From assembly GCA_026419775.2 (NCBI GenBank), contig JAOPGA020001393.1, positions 1-40,641 of the forward strand: a stretch of 40,641 nucleotides of DNA, read 5' to 3'. The notes beneath the pieces are model-generated. The model was not told the origin of the DNA. It did no database searches and saw only the letters and a program-made list of their open reading frames with translations. Numbering within the stretch: position 1 is the first letter of the stretch; each line of letters starts with the position of its first letter. The DNA is from Acrasis kona (taxonomy: Eukaryota > Heterolobosea > Eutetramitea > Acrasida > Acrasidae). The position numbers and the translations under genes were made by a program. Shown piece by piece: positions 29,191-39,846 of the stretch.

Positions 29191-31285
29191 CTATTTCCTT
29201 CGTCTGAGTTTAACAAGTGGTACCAACTCGTTGTTCTCACCAACAACCATCTTAACATTCACAAGGTCCTTAGCGTTGGTCTTTTTAGTCCATGGACTCC
29301 AATCTGCAGATTTTTTATTTCCGTTCGCCTGACTGGCCTGTTTTTGATTGACCTCCTCAATTGTCTCCAAATGTTTTAATCGATAATGATAACCGCTTTG
29401 CATGGAATCTGCGTAACTTTGAATCAATACTTTGTTCATATCTTTTGGTAAATCCATCTCTATCGCATAGAAGAAGTCCTCAAAGTTGTTAACGCTCTTC
29501 ATCCAGAATACATTATATTGTAATTGATCCTGAACAAGTGAAGATTGTTGACCTAACTTGATGTCATAGTCGTTGGCAGTTTGTTGTAAACTGTAACCCT
29601 TTGGCCTCGCAACATATTTCAAGAAGTAAGTATGGAACATTAAAAGACCGTTCATGGTTCGACTAGAGTCGAAACAAGCTTTTATTCTAGACTCTTCCGT
29701 CACTTTATAGTGAAGTTGAGGGTATTTCTTCAGACACCAAAACACGTTACGAGCAAATACCTCCTCTAGCAGCTGTTCGCATACATCGTCCCATTGTAAT
29801 TCACTCACAGATAACAGTGGCATAAAGTCGCCAATGATTGGCACAGCATTCTTGTCCCTTGCTCTATATGTCCTTGCAAACTCTCCCACTTTATTATCAA
29901 TGTGCTCCTTTACCAATGGGTACTCCTCGACAAGAGCAATCATCCAACGGTGAAACCAACAATAGCCAGCCAACGCCTTAATAGAACAATGCAAATCACC
30001 ATTCATGGTACTGACGACTTGAGTGTTCATCAACATACACAACAACTGAAGTGCATCCATTGGATCAAATTCAGTTTTTCCAAACATTTTACAGACAATT
30101 TCCCCTAAACAATGGCCACGCTCTTCCCGCATGCTCCTTGTTGATATACAAGGGCAACCAAAACTCGAATGGTTGTCTCCACACACCCTTTACAACTCTA
30201 TGGTCCGTGTATGCTTTCCAGGACAAAACATCAAGAGGAGAATCAGCATAAGACAGCACATTAGAAATTGGATTTCTTCTCAAATTGATTCCTATCCCTA
30301 ACACGCTCTCCAGGTGGTTCAACTTTGTGTGAAAACACATCATTGGGTCGCGTTTGATATCAAAAAGTCGACAACACTCAAGAGAAGCTTGGTGCACGAA
30401 AGTGTTTGGGACCATTTTGGTGTTTTTTAAATCAACTTCAGAAAGACAAGACAAAATGTGAACCAGAACTTCCATCGGAAGATCAGTCAATAGTGTTTTT
30501 ACTTGTTCTAGTGAATTCTTCTCTTCGTCTTGGGCTGGCTCCTCCCATTCTTCCTCTATCCATTCGCCCTCTATGGCGACACTTGCCAGACGACCCTCCA
30601 ACAATCCATAGTCCTCGAATTTCTCGCCGTTCAGAATGTTCTTTTGTTTCTTTGGCTTCTTGGGTGCATTCTCGCGGCGTTTAAGGGTGGCTGGTTTTGG
30701 TTTAAATTTGCCATTCAATCGAAGTTTCATCCAAGGGGTATATGGCCAAGGTTTGTTTATTCTCATGTTGTGTGGACATTCTGAGCATTTATATAGTCGG
30801 GCGTTCCTGACGCATTCTTTGACTCTGCTAGGAATGGGGCGAAAGTATTCTGGGTCATCTTTATGGTCCTTGTCGTCAAATAAGTAAGATTGTAGTTGTA
30901 ATAGAATGGACGAAAGTGAGTAGGCGGTGCTCCATCCACTGTACAACTCGTTTGTGTAATGTGTCTCCAACATGTCCAAACAAATCCAACTTCCATATAC
31001 GTGAGAGCGGTGGACCGTTGTTAAAAGACGCACGTCTGGAGGGGAGAGGGGATAATCATTGGGAAATAATAACGAAAGGTGAAAAACGACCCCAGCGTAT
31101 CTTGACCCCTCAGCACCCATCATGTTCGCGTGCCAAAGCAAAAAGGTCTTTTCCGATACCGGACAAGCACAAATCATATCCAATGGATTCCTGATGAGCT
31201 CTGCATAATCCTTGTGAAGACGTTTTATGGCAGATTCTGGTTTGATGATTCGCGTGTGAATGGCATCCCAACTCCAATTTGCCAT
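29191..31285 (-). CDS. E2 (UBC-fold) / F-box fusion protein, frameshifted in this assembly
   Basis: The N-terminal ~150 residues are a ubiquitin-conjugating-enzyme fold: AIKRLHKDYAELIRNPLDMI, GVVFHLSLLFPNDYPLSPPD and YGSWICLDMLE. The Cys in ICLDM aligns with the E2 catalytic Cys, while the HPN triad upstream is replaced (HRSHVYGSW). A basic, then acidic linker follows, and an F-box is at about residue 270 (LLTDLPMEVLVHILSCLSEV). The upstream frame stops at about 30089, right after EHAGRAWPLFR. The other frame continues as EIVCKMFGKTEFDP and runs to 29191 with a helical region (ALQLLCMLMNTQVV, AGYCWFHRWMIALVEEYP). One base fewer in the GGGG run (plus-strand CCCC, 30102-30105) restores a ~698-residue frame, so a homopolymer error is likely; a real mutation is possible. 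An E2 joined to an F-box suggests self-contained ubiquitination. Confidence 0.75.
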
Positions 31286-31385
31286 AATAATGTGTTGTTA
31301 TTGTATAAGTTTATTTCACCATCCTTTTTATACGCACTTGTTCCTAGCCGAACTCATGAACAACCAATAATATAATTACTAATGA

Positions 31386-32441
31386 CATCTTGTTACAAGA
31401 GGTCAACCTATAAGAGAAAATTGTAATCTGGTTTATATCTACAATCAAAACTTTGACACTCTTCGTGTATATTTTGGTTTGCGAGATTCGCATGAAATTA
31501 AATTGAAATATTCAACGGTGGACGAAACATTTAACGAAGAAGAGAAAGTTGCATTGTGGCGATTTTCAAAGAAGAACTTGGACTGGAACTCAAGTAAGGA
31601 TAGCTCGAACATTATAACACGAAGCTGTTTTTCAGTTAAACGCAACTCCTTTGGAATTTTATACGGCTGGTCAAGGTATTCTGAGTATAGGTCACGGGGT
31701 ACATGGTTGATAGGTTTTCTGCAGTGTTTTTTAATTTGATCCTTTGTACATCAGGTAGAATCCTCTTATCGCTTGTAGGCCTAAATCACAATATAAAAGN
31801 NANCATGCACCATTTTGCAGATATGAGTTTGGCACTGCTGATAAATGTAAATTATTGAACAGTCCTGAATGCATATCCTTTTTGTATCAAGTTTTCCAAC
31901 AACGTGCTATTAAACAAAAGAAGAAGGATGACAAGAGCAAGAATGCTTCAAATGCTCTGGAACAAGCAAGATTAAATACTGAGCAGCTAATTTCTAAGAA
32001 GGACTGTATATCTCAAATTGTCCACCCAGCCACATCTACTCAGAGGGGGGATACATTATTTGACTATTACCCACTATCCAGCCAACAACCACAATTTCAT
32101 CATCCACAATCATATATGATGAATTATCCACCATTCGCCACCCATCATCACAGCATCCTCACCAAGTACAGGGTATGTACCCTGATTGGTATGTTAATCA
32201 AATAGCTGGATATCCACCCTTCACATCACACCAACAACTCTCATATGTGTACAATCCACAACAAGTATCTGTACCCATTCTTCAACCAGAGGTAGGAAGT
32301 GTTGCTAGTAATATTCATGCCTATAAAGAGTTGAACTGTAGTAAGGACCATCAAACCCTAAATATCCTAAACAAACAAACAGTAGGTACAAGTGATGATG
32401 AGGATAGCAGTGGCTTGGATGATGATAGTGACTCTGATTGA
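31386..32441 (+). CDS. Possible Myb/SANT-like DNA-binding protein, incomplete model
   Basis: An open stretch from 31386 reads YNQNFDTLRVYFGLRD and FNEEEKVALWRFSKKNLDW. An intron at ~31594-31635 joins to IKRNSFGILYGWSR, and a longer one (~31677-31820, containing the N bases at 31800-31803) joins to YEFGTADKCKLLNSPECISF. The W..W..I helices look like a Myb/SANT-type domain. Then come a basic helix, a Pro/Tyr/His/Gln-rich region (QQPQFHHPQSYMMNYPPF) and an acidic tail DDEDSSGLDDDSDSD ending at 32441. Near 32130-32150 the protein-like signal changes frame without an intron, so an indel is likely. No start ATG is visible in frame. Sequence quality drops here and it borders the transposon region, so it may be a decaying or element-derived gene. 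Confidence 0.4.
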
Positions 32442-32819
32442 GTGCATCATTATAGGTTTTTCTGAACTTATTTTGAAATGCAAAAAAGGTTTGAAGAAAC
32501 CGATAGCAGGATTTTGAAAAGGTCAGAAAGAACCGATTTCAGAAATATAAAAATTTGCATCAATAAAAAGCACACGCCAATTATCAGTTTTTTGAAACCC
32601 ATTTAGAGTTACATTTTCAAGATAATAATTGGTTTTTAATTTCATTGGGAAAAGTCAACCTAAAAAAGATTGTGAAATTGTTTTTAATAAACGGACACAC
32701 TTAAAGAGGGATAAAAAACATCTAAGATACTTATATAACATGAAAGTAGTAACAAATAACATGGAAGTAGACAACAATGCGCACATGGTTTAACCAAGCC
32801 AACCAAGAACAACACAAAT

Positions 32820-33535
32820 CCAATTACAATCATGGCACAGCATACATCAAAGCCTAACAGAAGGAGTAAAATGGGACAAAGAACCTGGTGAGGAAATACT
32901 CAAAAATATTGAGGAAGGGAATGCATCCAACAAAATGAAAGAATGGATCAAAAGAGCAATCCGAGACCCGTTAATGACGCAGGACAAGAACTGCTATTCG
33001 CTATTCCTATTGGTAAAACCGAATAACATTGACAAATCTGATCTTGAAAAGATAATTGAGGAAATTAGTGCAGAAATTGGATCGAGTGCCAGGGTAACCC
33101 CCATGAGAATACCCGGTTTTGAATTAAACATTGATATCCATTCGGAACTATCCAAAACGGAACTAATAAACATAACAGTGTATCTAAGGAAAGAATGAGC
33201 GAGGACCACACTAGACAATGAATTGCAAAAAGGCCTTAATGCCCTAATGAAGCACAATGGTAGCACACCTGGCTTGGTAATCAGAACACCAAATTTTGAG
33301 GGATATCTTAACTATACACAACGGAAAGCGGCCCAAGCAAATATTAAGAAGGGTAACTCAACGGCCAAACTTATAAACTGGAGGTACAGAGGAAGTACAA
33401 AATACAACAGAGACTCAATCATTTTTTTTTTGAAAACAGGGATAAGCCTGATAGTTTATTGGTGGTTTTACAACCCCCGTCAATGGTTATTGATGAGTTA
33501 CCTTACACAAAAAAATTATATTGAGAACTCTGAAG
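32820..33535 (+). pseudogene. LINE ORF1-like or unknown element ORF, decayed
   Basis: Plus-strand open stretches: EEILKNIEEGNASNKMKEWI, CYSLFLLVKPNNIDKSDLEK, and after one in-frame stop at 33196, LQKGLNALMKHNGSTPGLVI and FEGYLNYTQRKAAQANIKKG. A run of T near 33421 coincides with a frame change. The charged, lysine-rich composition and position beside LINE fragments suggest an ORF1-type product, but I recognise no domain. It abuts the truncated 3' end of the minus-strand LINE at about 33536, marking a junction between two insertions. The stretch 32442-32820 before it holds no gene I can support. Confidence 0.3.
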
Positions 33536-33739
33536 TGCTTGTTGAATCGCTTGAAAGTGTCCATACTAACATATCCTAGCAAACTAGCATAAATGGACCT
33601 TTTCCAATCTTCGGCAACTCTGACATTTCTTCGCTTCCTTCAATTCCACGCTGCGTCAAATAATATGGCGCTCCCCAAAATTTAAAAATGCCTCGAATAA
33701 CAAAGCCAGGTTTCAGATTATCCTGGATAACCTGTCTTC

Positions 33740-35395
33740 TTCTCTGCAGAGCTTTTTCACCTTATTTAGGAATCAATTTAGTCATCAAACCTTTGATTTG
33801 ACTGTGCGGTCTTTTTCGCAACGCTCCGCGGAACACAAATAAAAAGTTTAGAGGCCCTCCGCGGAGAAAAAAAAGACAGACTTTATTAAAATGTTACATT
33901 GTTGAAAGTACAGTTTTTGAACACCATCTGCTTGGATGAACCACCTTTTGTCCTTCGAACCTCTTCCTCATGAGCTACATCCTCGACATCAACATCTGGG
34001 CTATCATATTCCTCTTCTGGATCCACTCTCACCGCAACCTGTTTTGTTGTGGCAACATTGGGGGTTGTTGGTTTCAATTTTTTGAGGACATTATTCAAAA
34101 CTTTGACGTACTTTGAATGTTGGATGTACTGTACTCTTGTCAATGTACTCCTGCGAAGAATTCATGTTTTTGTGGCATAACATCGTTTGAATTTGACTAG
34201 CTTGAAATCTATTCTCAGCTATCAAAGTGCCTAGTGACCTTTTCCCTGTGTGTGATGTGTACCTATCCAAACCAACACATGGTTTTGTGTACCGGTGTTT
34301 TCTTTCATTTGTGGGGATACCATTATCAATCTCGCACAAAACATCTTCCGGTAGCATGTGTTTGTACTTTAATAGTACACGTTTGAAAATCTCGGCAATA
34401 GTATTTTCTCCAATTGGTGACTTTTTGCTAAAGTAAACAATACCCTTCCTTTTTTTCGCATGCCTGAACACCCTGCCAACCAAACTATCATTTACAATCG
34501 TCTCTTGAGCATCACGCACACATCTCCAACGATATGGACATATTTCTGGCGAGTCTTGCATTGCATTAAGAACACCGTCTGCCTGGCCTGTTTTTGTCGC
34601 ATTCAGATGAATGTTGATAACCTTTTTCACCTCGTCAATTGTGATTTGCTCAAATCTAAGAAGCGCAACCTCCTTCCTTCTAAATCCTATTAGAATAAGC
34701 ATCAAAAAAACAACCTTATCTGAAATATGCTCATCATCCTCCGGATAATGAGTTAGCACATAAAAAATAAGTTCAGCACGTATAGTTTCTGCTTTCTGTG
34801 GGTCATTTGTTTTTTTGTGCATTTGAAGGATTTTTAAAACACTCGCTGCTCCTGGAAGTTGCTGGATTGTTTTCCCAATTGTAGTAAGGAAAAGATTGTT
34901 CAACAAAGAATGGTATGAACTTGTGTTATTGACCCCCGCTTTCTTGAGCCAGTCCATATACCTAGCAACACTATCAGATGTATAAATATTGTCCCCAGTT
35001 ATGTCGAATGTAGCAATAAATTTAGTCCACAACTCATTGTTGCTATTGTACAATTTCTGGGTTTTTTCATTAATCCCAGTAGGCAGAATTGTAGCCTTAA
35101 AGTTGGTTTTCTCAACTTCTGAAACATTGTCCAACTTCTTGAGCATTTTCTGCTTCTTGGTTGGCCTACCATCTTTAGCTGGTGAAACTAATGGTCTATT
35201 AGCATTTGTCCCATAAAAGTGCTCTGGTCCAGTATTTTTTCTTTGCTCAGTTGCATCACCTCCACGGATATTTACAACTTCATTGTACGCTTTGTCTTTA
35301 ATTGCCTCTGCGTCACTGTATGTTGCACTACGTGGGATATGCACACAGTTGTTGGCTAGGTACTCTTCATGGATGTTTTGTCTATCGGTCATTGT
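33740..35395 (-). mobile_element. Crypton-like tyrosine-recombinase element inserted in the LINE
   Basis: One long minus-strand frame (start near 35392) encodes a tyrosine recombinase of about 430 residues: catalytic Arg in LIGFRRKEVALLRF, HxxR-type motif YTSHTGKRSLGTL, then MLCHKNMNSSQEYI with the His and nucleophilic Tyr. A second, partly overlapping acidic/basic frame follows to about 33886. No reverse transcriptase belongs to it, so a Crypton-type DNA transposon fits better than a DIRS/Ngaro retrotransposon. It looks largely whole. Its edges are set by where the host LINE coding homology stops (35395) and resumes (about 33730). I see no long terminal repeats. Its 3' side carries two CTCCGCGGA palindromes. 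Confidence 0.7.
33824..33866. repeat. Paired CTCCGCGGAG-type palindromes
   Basis: CTCCGCGGA (33824-33832) and the perfect 10-bp palindrome CTCCGCGGAG (33857-33866) lie 24 bp apart, in the noncoding 3' part of the tyrosine-recombinase element. They stand out as GC-rich in AT-rich surroundings. They could be recombinase-binding or terminator-like sites. Not demonstrated. Confidence 0.5.
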
Positions 35396-35881
35396 CAATG
35401 CTTGTCTGCTATATTTGTAATATTTGATCTGACCATCGCATCATGTAATTTAGTTTTATTATAGCGACAGTCAAGAAGCAAATGTTGCTGGTCTTCATGT
35501 GATGAATGACACCGAGGACATTTGGTGTCATAATTTGGATTGTTGCTCCAGTAACGCATCTTTGACAGAGTGCAAAGCTGGTTGGAGCGGAGGCGAAGTA
35601 GGAATTTTTGTTCGCTTTTGTTTAATTTGTCTATATCTATAGACGCTTTAATGTGGTATTCATCATGTAGAAGGTCATATTTGTAGTCAACTGAGTAAGC
35701 ACGTTTAGAAGACAAATAAGATTTGACAAAAAGACAAACAGATTTGTGTNGAACATCACCATTACAAACAAGATCAAAAGCAAGGTGAGTGGGTGGACAG
35801 ATATCACTGATGAAGTGAATCTTCAAACCAAGCTTTGCGAGTTTGTCAGCTTCTTCGTCACCAGGAATGTTGGAATGAGCT

Positions 35882-36706
35882 GAAGAAGCTCGCTCGTGAC
35901 TAAATAACTTCTACATCAATGACATTAGTCCTCCATTGTCACTTCTCCTTGACATTGTTTGTAGAGGTGAAGTTCCACACTCCTCTGTCCGTAGTGCAGT
36001 CTCCAACTACCTTTTGTCCACCATCTCCAACTCCTTTGACTACAAATATAATATTCTCCATGATGAATATAATATTAAAGCCAGCGTTGACACCAACCTT
36101 ATGTCACAACCCAAACAGATCTTCCTCCTCCGTCTCCGTTCCAATCAACTCTGCACACTTTCTAAAATGCAGTATTGGGACAACAACAACCAAATTAGCA
36201 ACACCAAATGCCCGAGGTGTTGTTTGCAACATGAGGACCAATCTCATGTTCTTTTAAATTGTCGCAAAAATTTGCCATACACTTATGATGCAATGCGATC
36301 AATCAATGACCTGATGTGAAGCAACATGCTGCCAGGATTTCTCATTAAGGGCTCATTTAAATTCTGGGGTCTTCCATTCACACTATACCAAAGTGGTTTT
36401 GATTTTGACGAACATCCTACGACTGACAAACGCAAAGCTACTATTTATGCTAGTTTACTTGGTTACACTAGTATGGATGTAGTTAAGCGCTTTTCAAACA
36501 AGATACCAGTCAAAAAGCCACTCCAAGTGTTGAGGAAGATATCAACAATCTTGATGGAAACCTCCTACTCCATCTGGCACGCGCGCTGCGCAACCCATGC
36601 CATCAAATCCGCCAAGCTAGGCGGACCTTCAGCTGTATAGAGTCATTTATACACATGTAAATAATTTCTAATAAAGCTTGTCGCAGAATGCGATTTATAA
36701 AAAAAA
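35882..36706 (+). mobile_element. 5'-truncated LINE copy nested in the LINE
   Basis: An 825-bp plus-strand insertion flanked by a 17-bp target-site duplication GAATGTTGGAATGAGCT (35865-35881 and 36707-36723). It encodes the C-terminal part of the same LINE family (36-45% impression by eye): YNILHDEYNIKASVD, FLLRLRSNQLCTLSKMQYW, CPRCCLQHEDQSHVLLNC, then after a stop LPGFLIKGSFKFWGLPFTLY and ILMETSYSIWHARC, ending with a short A-rich 3' tail (36699-36706). Truncation at the 5' end, a tail and a target-site duplication are the normal marks of target-primed reverse transcription. It splits the RNase H region of the minus-strand LINE. Confidence 0.9.
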
Positions 36707-37054
36707 GAATGTTGGAATGAGCTTTAACATAGTTGAGGGTACATGATTTAACTCTCTTCTTTTCCTGGACAATTGCATGAAGTAGTTGGTTGTCACATAT
36801 TCGTAACTGTTGTTCCACATTTACCAGCTTTTCATATGACTGTACAGCTTGAATGCCAGATAAGCAGTCTGTTAGTATAGTCACATGTTGGTCATCACAA
36901 GAGAGTTGCAAAGCACGGAGAAAACCAAAGAGCTCAGCTCTATAGTTGTTGATCACACCAGGAATGCGGCCGAATTCATGCTTCTTAAAATCAGATGCAT
37001 TAACAACCGCATAAGCCGCAATACTTCTATCAGCGGTAGCAGAACCGTCAGTGT

Positions 37055-37405
37055 ACCAGGTGACTCTATCATAGGTATCGGTAATGTCCACCTGAGTTGG
37101 AGGGGAAAGGTTCTTTCTGCTGACTTCCACATAGTTAGATGCTAGACCTTTGTTGAGATATTGTTTTGATCTAGTTGTGTACCTAGAGTAGAAATCGTGG
37201 AGGTTGGTGTTGAAGATGGTGGATAGCTCTTCAATACGGGCAGGGACAGACCACAACCAGGTGACTCTATCATAGGTATCGGTAATGTCCACCTGAGTTG
37301 GAGGGGAAAGGTTCTTTCTGCTGACTTCCACATAGTTAAATGCTAGACCTTTGTTGAGATATTGTTTTGATCTAGTTGTGCATCTAGAGTAGAAATTGTG
37401 GAGGT
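37055..37405. repeat. Duplicated ~150-bp segment, 201-bp period, in LINE
   Basis: The segment 37055-37204 recurs at 37256-37405 with only a few differences (for example ATAGTTAGATG / ATAGTTAAATG). The period of 201 bp is 67 codons, so the LINE frame stays open through both copies; each encodes YLNKGLASNYVEVSRKNLS and VDITDTYDRVTW (Ser replaced by Phe in the other copy). It lies just upstream of the RNase H domain. Confidence 0.9.
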
Positions 37406-37870
37406 CTATAACCACCTCTAGATGCAGGTGCAAATAGAAAGTGATTACCCATGTGACAGCATTTGATGTTGGATGATCTGATAAAATTGGACGATATCAG
37501 ACTGTCTAGCCTATTCAATTGAGCATTGGTCCAACTGAAGCAGTCACCAGCATATGTTATCGTAGGGATAATAATACTGTTAACCGCAGTGATTAGTTGG
37601 TTGATGGGCAGTTAATGTCGGTGTAGGATGGAGAACTTTCTGTTAACCTCTGCAATTATGTGGCTGATGTGTCCAGTATGACCACCATCGGCTGAAAAGT
37701 GAGCGCCCAGATACCTTATGCACTCTGTAGATAATAAAGAGGTAATAGTAGCATTGCAGAGTGTAATGGAAGGGCGGTTATTACTGGAGCGGAATGCAGT
37801 TGGGTTGCAAAGGTATGTTTTTGATGCATTTATTTCCAAGGGGATGATTACAAAAGAGTTCAAGGGTCAA

Positions 37871-39396
37871 CCTTACAAACTGGGTATTATATGGACCACA
37901 CCCAGACGTGAAGAAGAAACTTTTAAAAGAAAAGAGACGGCAGAGAAAGTTGTTTTTTAAAAATAAAAGCACAATTTTGAAACCAAAAAATGTGGACCAA
38001 CCAAACGTTGTTAAATAACTCATCTCCACATTCCAAAACCGAAAATATGGAACACAAATAACAGCATGCATCCTGTCAATAAACACACATTAGATGAGGA
38101 CTTTGAAACAGACCATCTAGAGGATGAATTCATCCCGGATCTGAACAGAAGATGAAGCCGAAACTAATACAGAGTACACAGGATCGGATAAAATAGAAGA
38201 TCTCACTCGTATCGTTCAAAATATGATTCAAATAAACATCGACAACATGGAGAGTGTTAGACAGCTGAGAGCACAAATAAAACAGACCAGCAACAGAATG
38301 CATAGTTTGAATGCCAACCATGAAGGGTTTATTAAACAAATTCGTATCAAACTTTTCACAAGCAACCAAGCACTAGCTTGCGCATTTAGGACACTAAATG
38401 TTTGTTAACAAACAAATATTGTTGTGTGCCTTCAACATTCAAGGAGGCTTGGTGGATTGTGCCACCAACTGCGCAAACAAAACCTGCATTAACGATATCA
38501 AACTTTTTATGAAGAACAACCACATTGACATTTTGGCCCTATCGGAAATGCACACTAATGCAGGAGACTCAATTGGAATAGAAAAGGAATTTAAAAATGA
38601 AAAAGTTTTCCTCGCCCCAGTCCTCAACCATAGGAAACACGGAGCGGGAATCATTATAAGTGGGAGATGCAATGCATCTATCATCAAAGTTGAAACTAGT
38701 GAACAACCTGGCAGAGCCATTATGGTATCAACAGTTATTTTTGGCAGACCCATCACTATTATAAGCGTATACTTACCCACTAGCCCCGATAATGTGGATT
38801 CGGATCTTGAGTGCAACAAAGTAGAGGATGACATAAAAGCTTGGGTAGATACTGCTTCCAAACTCTCACATGATGTAGTAGTACTTGGAGACCTTAACGT
38901 AAATATCCACACCAAACATAAGAGAGTGAAGAGAATAAGGATAATCTCTACCGCATATAGCCTTCAAACAGCCTTCATAAATGCCTACAGAAGATAAAGG
39001 AGGGTGCCTCGACAATATCCTATACAGGATACAAGACATAAAAAACTACCATTCCAACATAATCGAAAATGTACCAAAAAAATCATCGCACATAGCCGTT
39101 CAAATCAAATATCAGATCGGAATATACCAAGGCGAACCAGTCCCAATCTATGATTTTAACGGAAGCCAAATACAAAACATATGCTCAAAAACAGAAGAGT
39201 CGATAAGCAAATTAAAAAAGCCAAACATCTCGGATGTTCTAGTATGTTGGTTGGAAGAACGTAATTAATTCCCCATACTGTCAAATCATCAAAAATGTTG
39301 GATGGGAGGTCTACACCAACATTCGAGAAACCCTAAACGAAGAAATAGGAAGGATGACGTCAGCACACAATAAACAGTGGGAACATCAGATGATCC
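37871..39396 (+). mobile_element. LINE 5' part with APE endonuclease, head-to-head with the minus-strand LINE
   Basis: Plus strand. An ORF1-type tail (NIDNMESVRQLRAQIKQTSN, KLFTSNQALACAFRTLNVC) stops at 38408 and overlaps by 11 nt the ATG (38398) of an ORF2-like frame, a common LINE layout. The ORF2 part is an apurinic-endonuclease-like domain: LLCAFNIQGG, DILALSEMHTNAGDS, ITIISVYLPTSPDN, DVVVLGDLNVNIH, and then, in a shifted frame, CLDNILYRI and SSHIAVQIKY (the S-H motif). It is degraded, with at least one frame change near 38995. No RT follows; the sequence is broken by the SINE at 39413 and by unrelated A-rich repeats. It may be the same insertion as the minus-strand LINE, inverted, or a separate copy. 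The left limit is approximate. Confidence 0.75.
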
Positions 39397-39412
39397 AAAA
39401 TGCGGATATCTG

Positions 39413-39670
39413 TTTATTTGGGCCTATGGCCATTTATAGTGGGAGCAACGCGCATGCGACTTGTATGAACCACTCTGGAGCTTGTTTTTATCCACTTCAC
39501 TCCTGTAAGTGTCTTGCGGGAACTAGATACTTGAACCGGTATTGATTCNCAATTCTTAACTTTGTATCAAACCTCAAAGGGTGGCGGGAGGAATGGAACT
39601 CGTTACTTGAAAGTCTAATATTCACAGGCAAATTGTTTGTGCAGTAACCACTGCACAGGGCGCCACCCTT
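39413..39670 (-). mobile_element. tRNA-derived SINE with 16-bp target-site duplication
   Basis: A 258-bp minus-strand insertion bounded by direct repeats AAAATGCGGATATCTG (39397-39412 and 39671-39686). Its 5' end (39668 downward) is tRNA-like: GGGTGGC closes against GCCACCC, there is an A-box-like stretch GGCGC..GCAGTGGTTA and a B-box-like GAGTTCCATTCC. A ~150-bp unrelated body follows, and the 3' end reads CCCAAATAAA on the minus strand, an A-rich tail. This is the structure of a SINE mobilised by LINE machinery; the neighbouring LINE family is a candidate helper. One N at 39549 lies inside it. Confidence 0.8.
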
Positions 39671-39686
39671 AAAATGCGGATATCTG

Positions 39687-39760
39687 AAAAGTAAAAACAA
39701 TTTCTGAAAAATAAAAAACTATCTGAAAAATAAAAAACCGAGATATCTCACTCAGAAATG
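39687..39760. repeat. Tandem CTGAAAAATAAAAAA-type repeats
   Basis: About three imperfect units of CTGAAAAATAAAAAACTA follow the SINE's outer target-site copy. They may be a LINE 3' tail, a microsatellite seeded by one, or local slippage. Confidence 0.55.
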
Positions 39761-39846
39761 ACTGTTGCTCGATACTTCAAAAACAAATCATGCTCTACTC
39801 ATCAAGGGCTACACAATGATGTAACTTTCGGTTTTTCGGGAATCTG

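Larger units (their letters stand above)
33536..37870 (-). mobile_element. LINE (RT C-terminus, RNase H, zinc knuckle), interrupted by two insertions
   Basis: Minus-strand non-LTR retrotransposon missing its 5' half. Parts in order: RT thumb-region fragment (37863-37612; INASKTYLCNPTAF, ECIRYLGAHFSADGG), RNase H domain (37050-36710; YTDGSA, NNYRAELFG, TDCLSG supplying D-E-D, then YVKAHSN), continuation after the nested copy with PGDEEADKLAKLGLK (about 35880-35830), a C-terminal C..C..H..C knuckle (CPRCHSSHEDQQHLLLDC), and, beyond the tyrosine-recombinase element, a tail LKPGFVIRGIFKFWGAPYYL and SIYASLLGYVSMDTFKRF (33730-33540). The tail is recognised by match to the nested copy's LPGFLIKGSFKFWG and TIYASLLGYTSMD. 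RNase H and knuckle place it among RNase H-bearing LINE clades (I/R1/Jockey-like). A 201-bp duplication lies upstream of the RNase H. Confidence 0.82.

Noticed and set aside
34091-35826. A single retroelement encoding RT-RNase H and tyrosine recombinase (DIRS-like)
   Set aside because: LINE homology resumes on the far side of the recombinase, so the adjacency is an insertion, and the RNase H/knuckle are of LINE type.
39571-39668. Functional tRNA gene
   Set aside because: The tRNA-like head has poor anticodon and T arms and is contained in a SINE bounded by target-site duplications.
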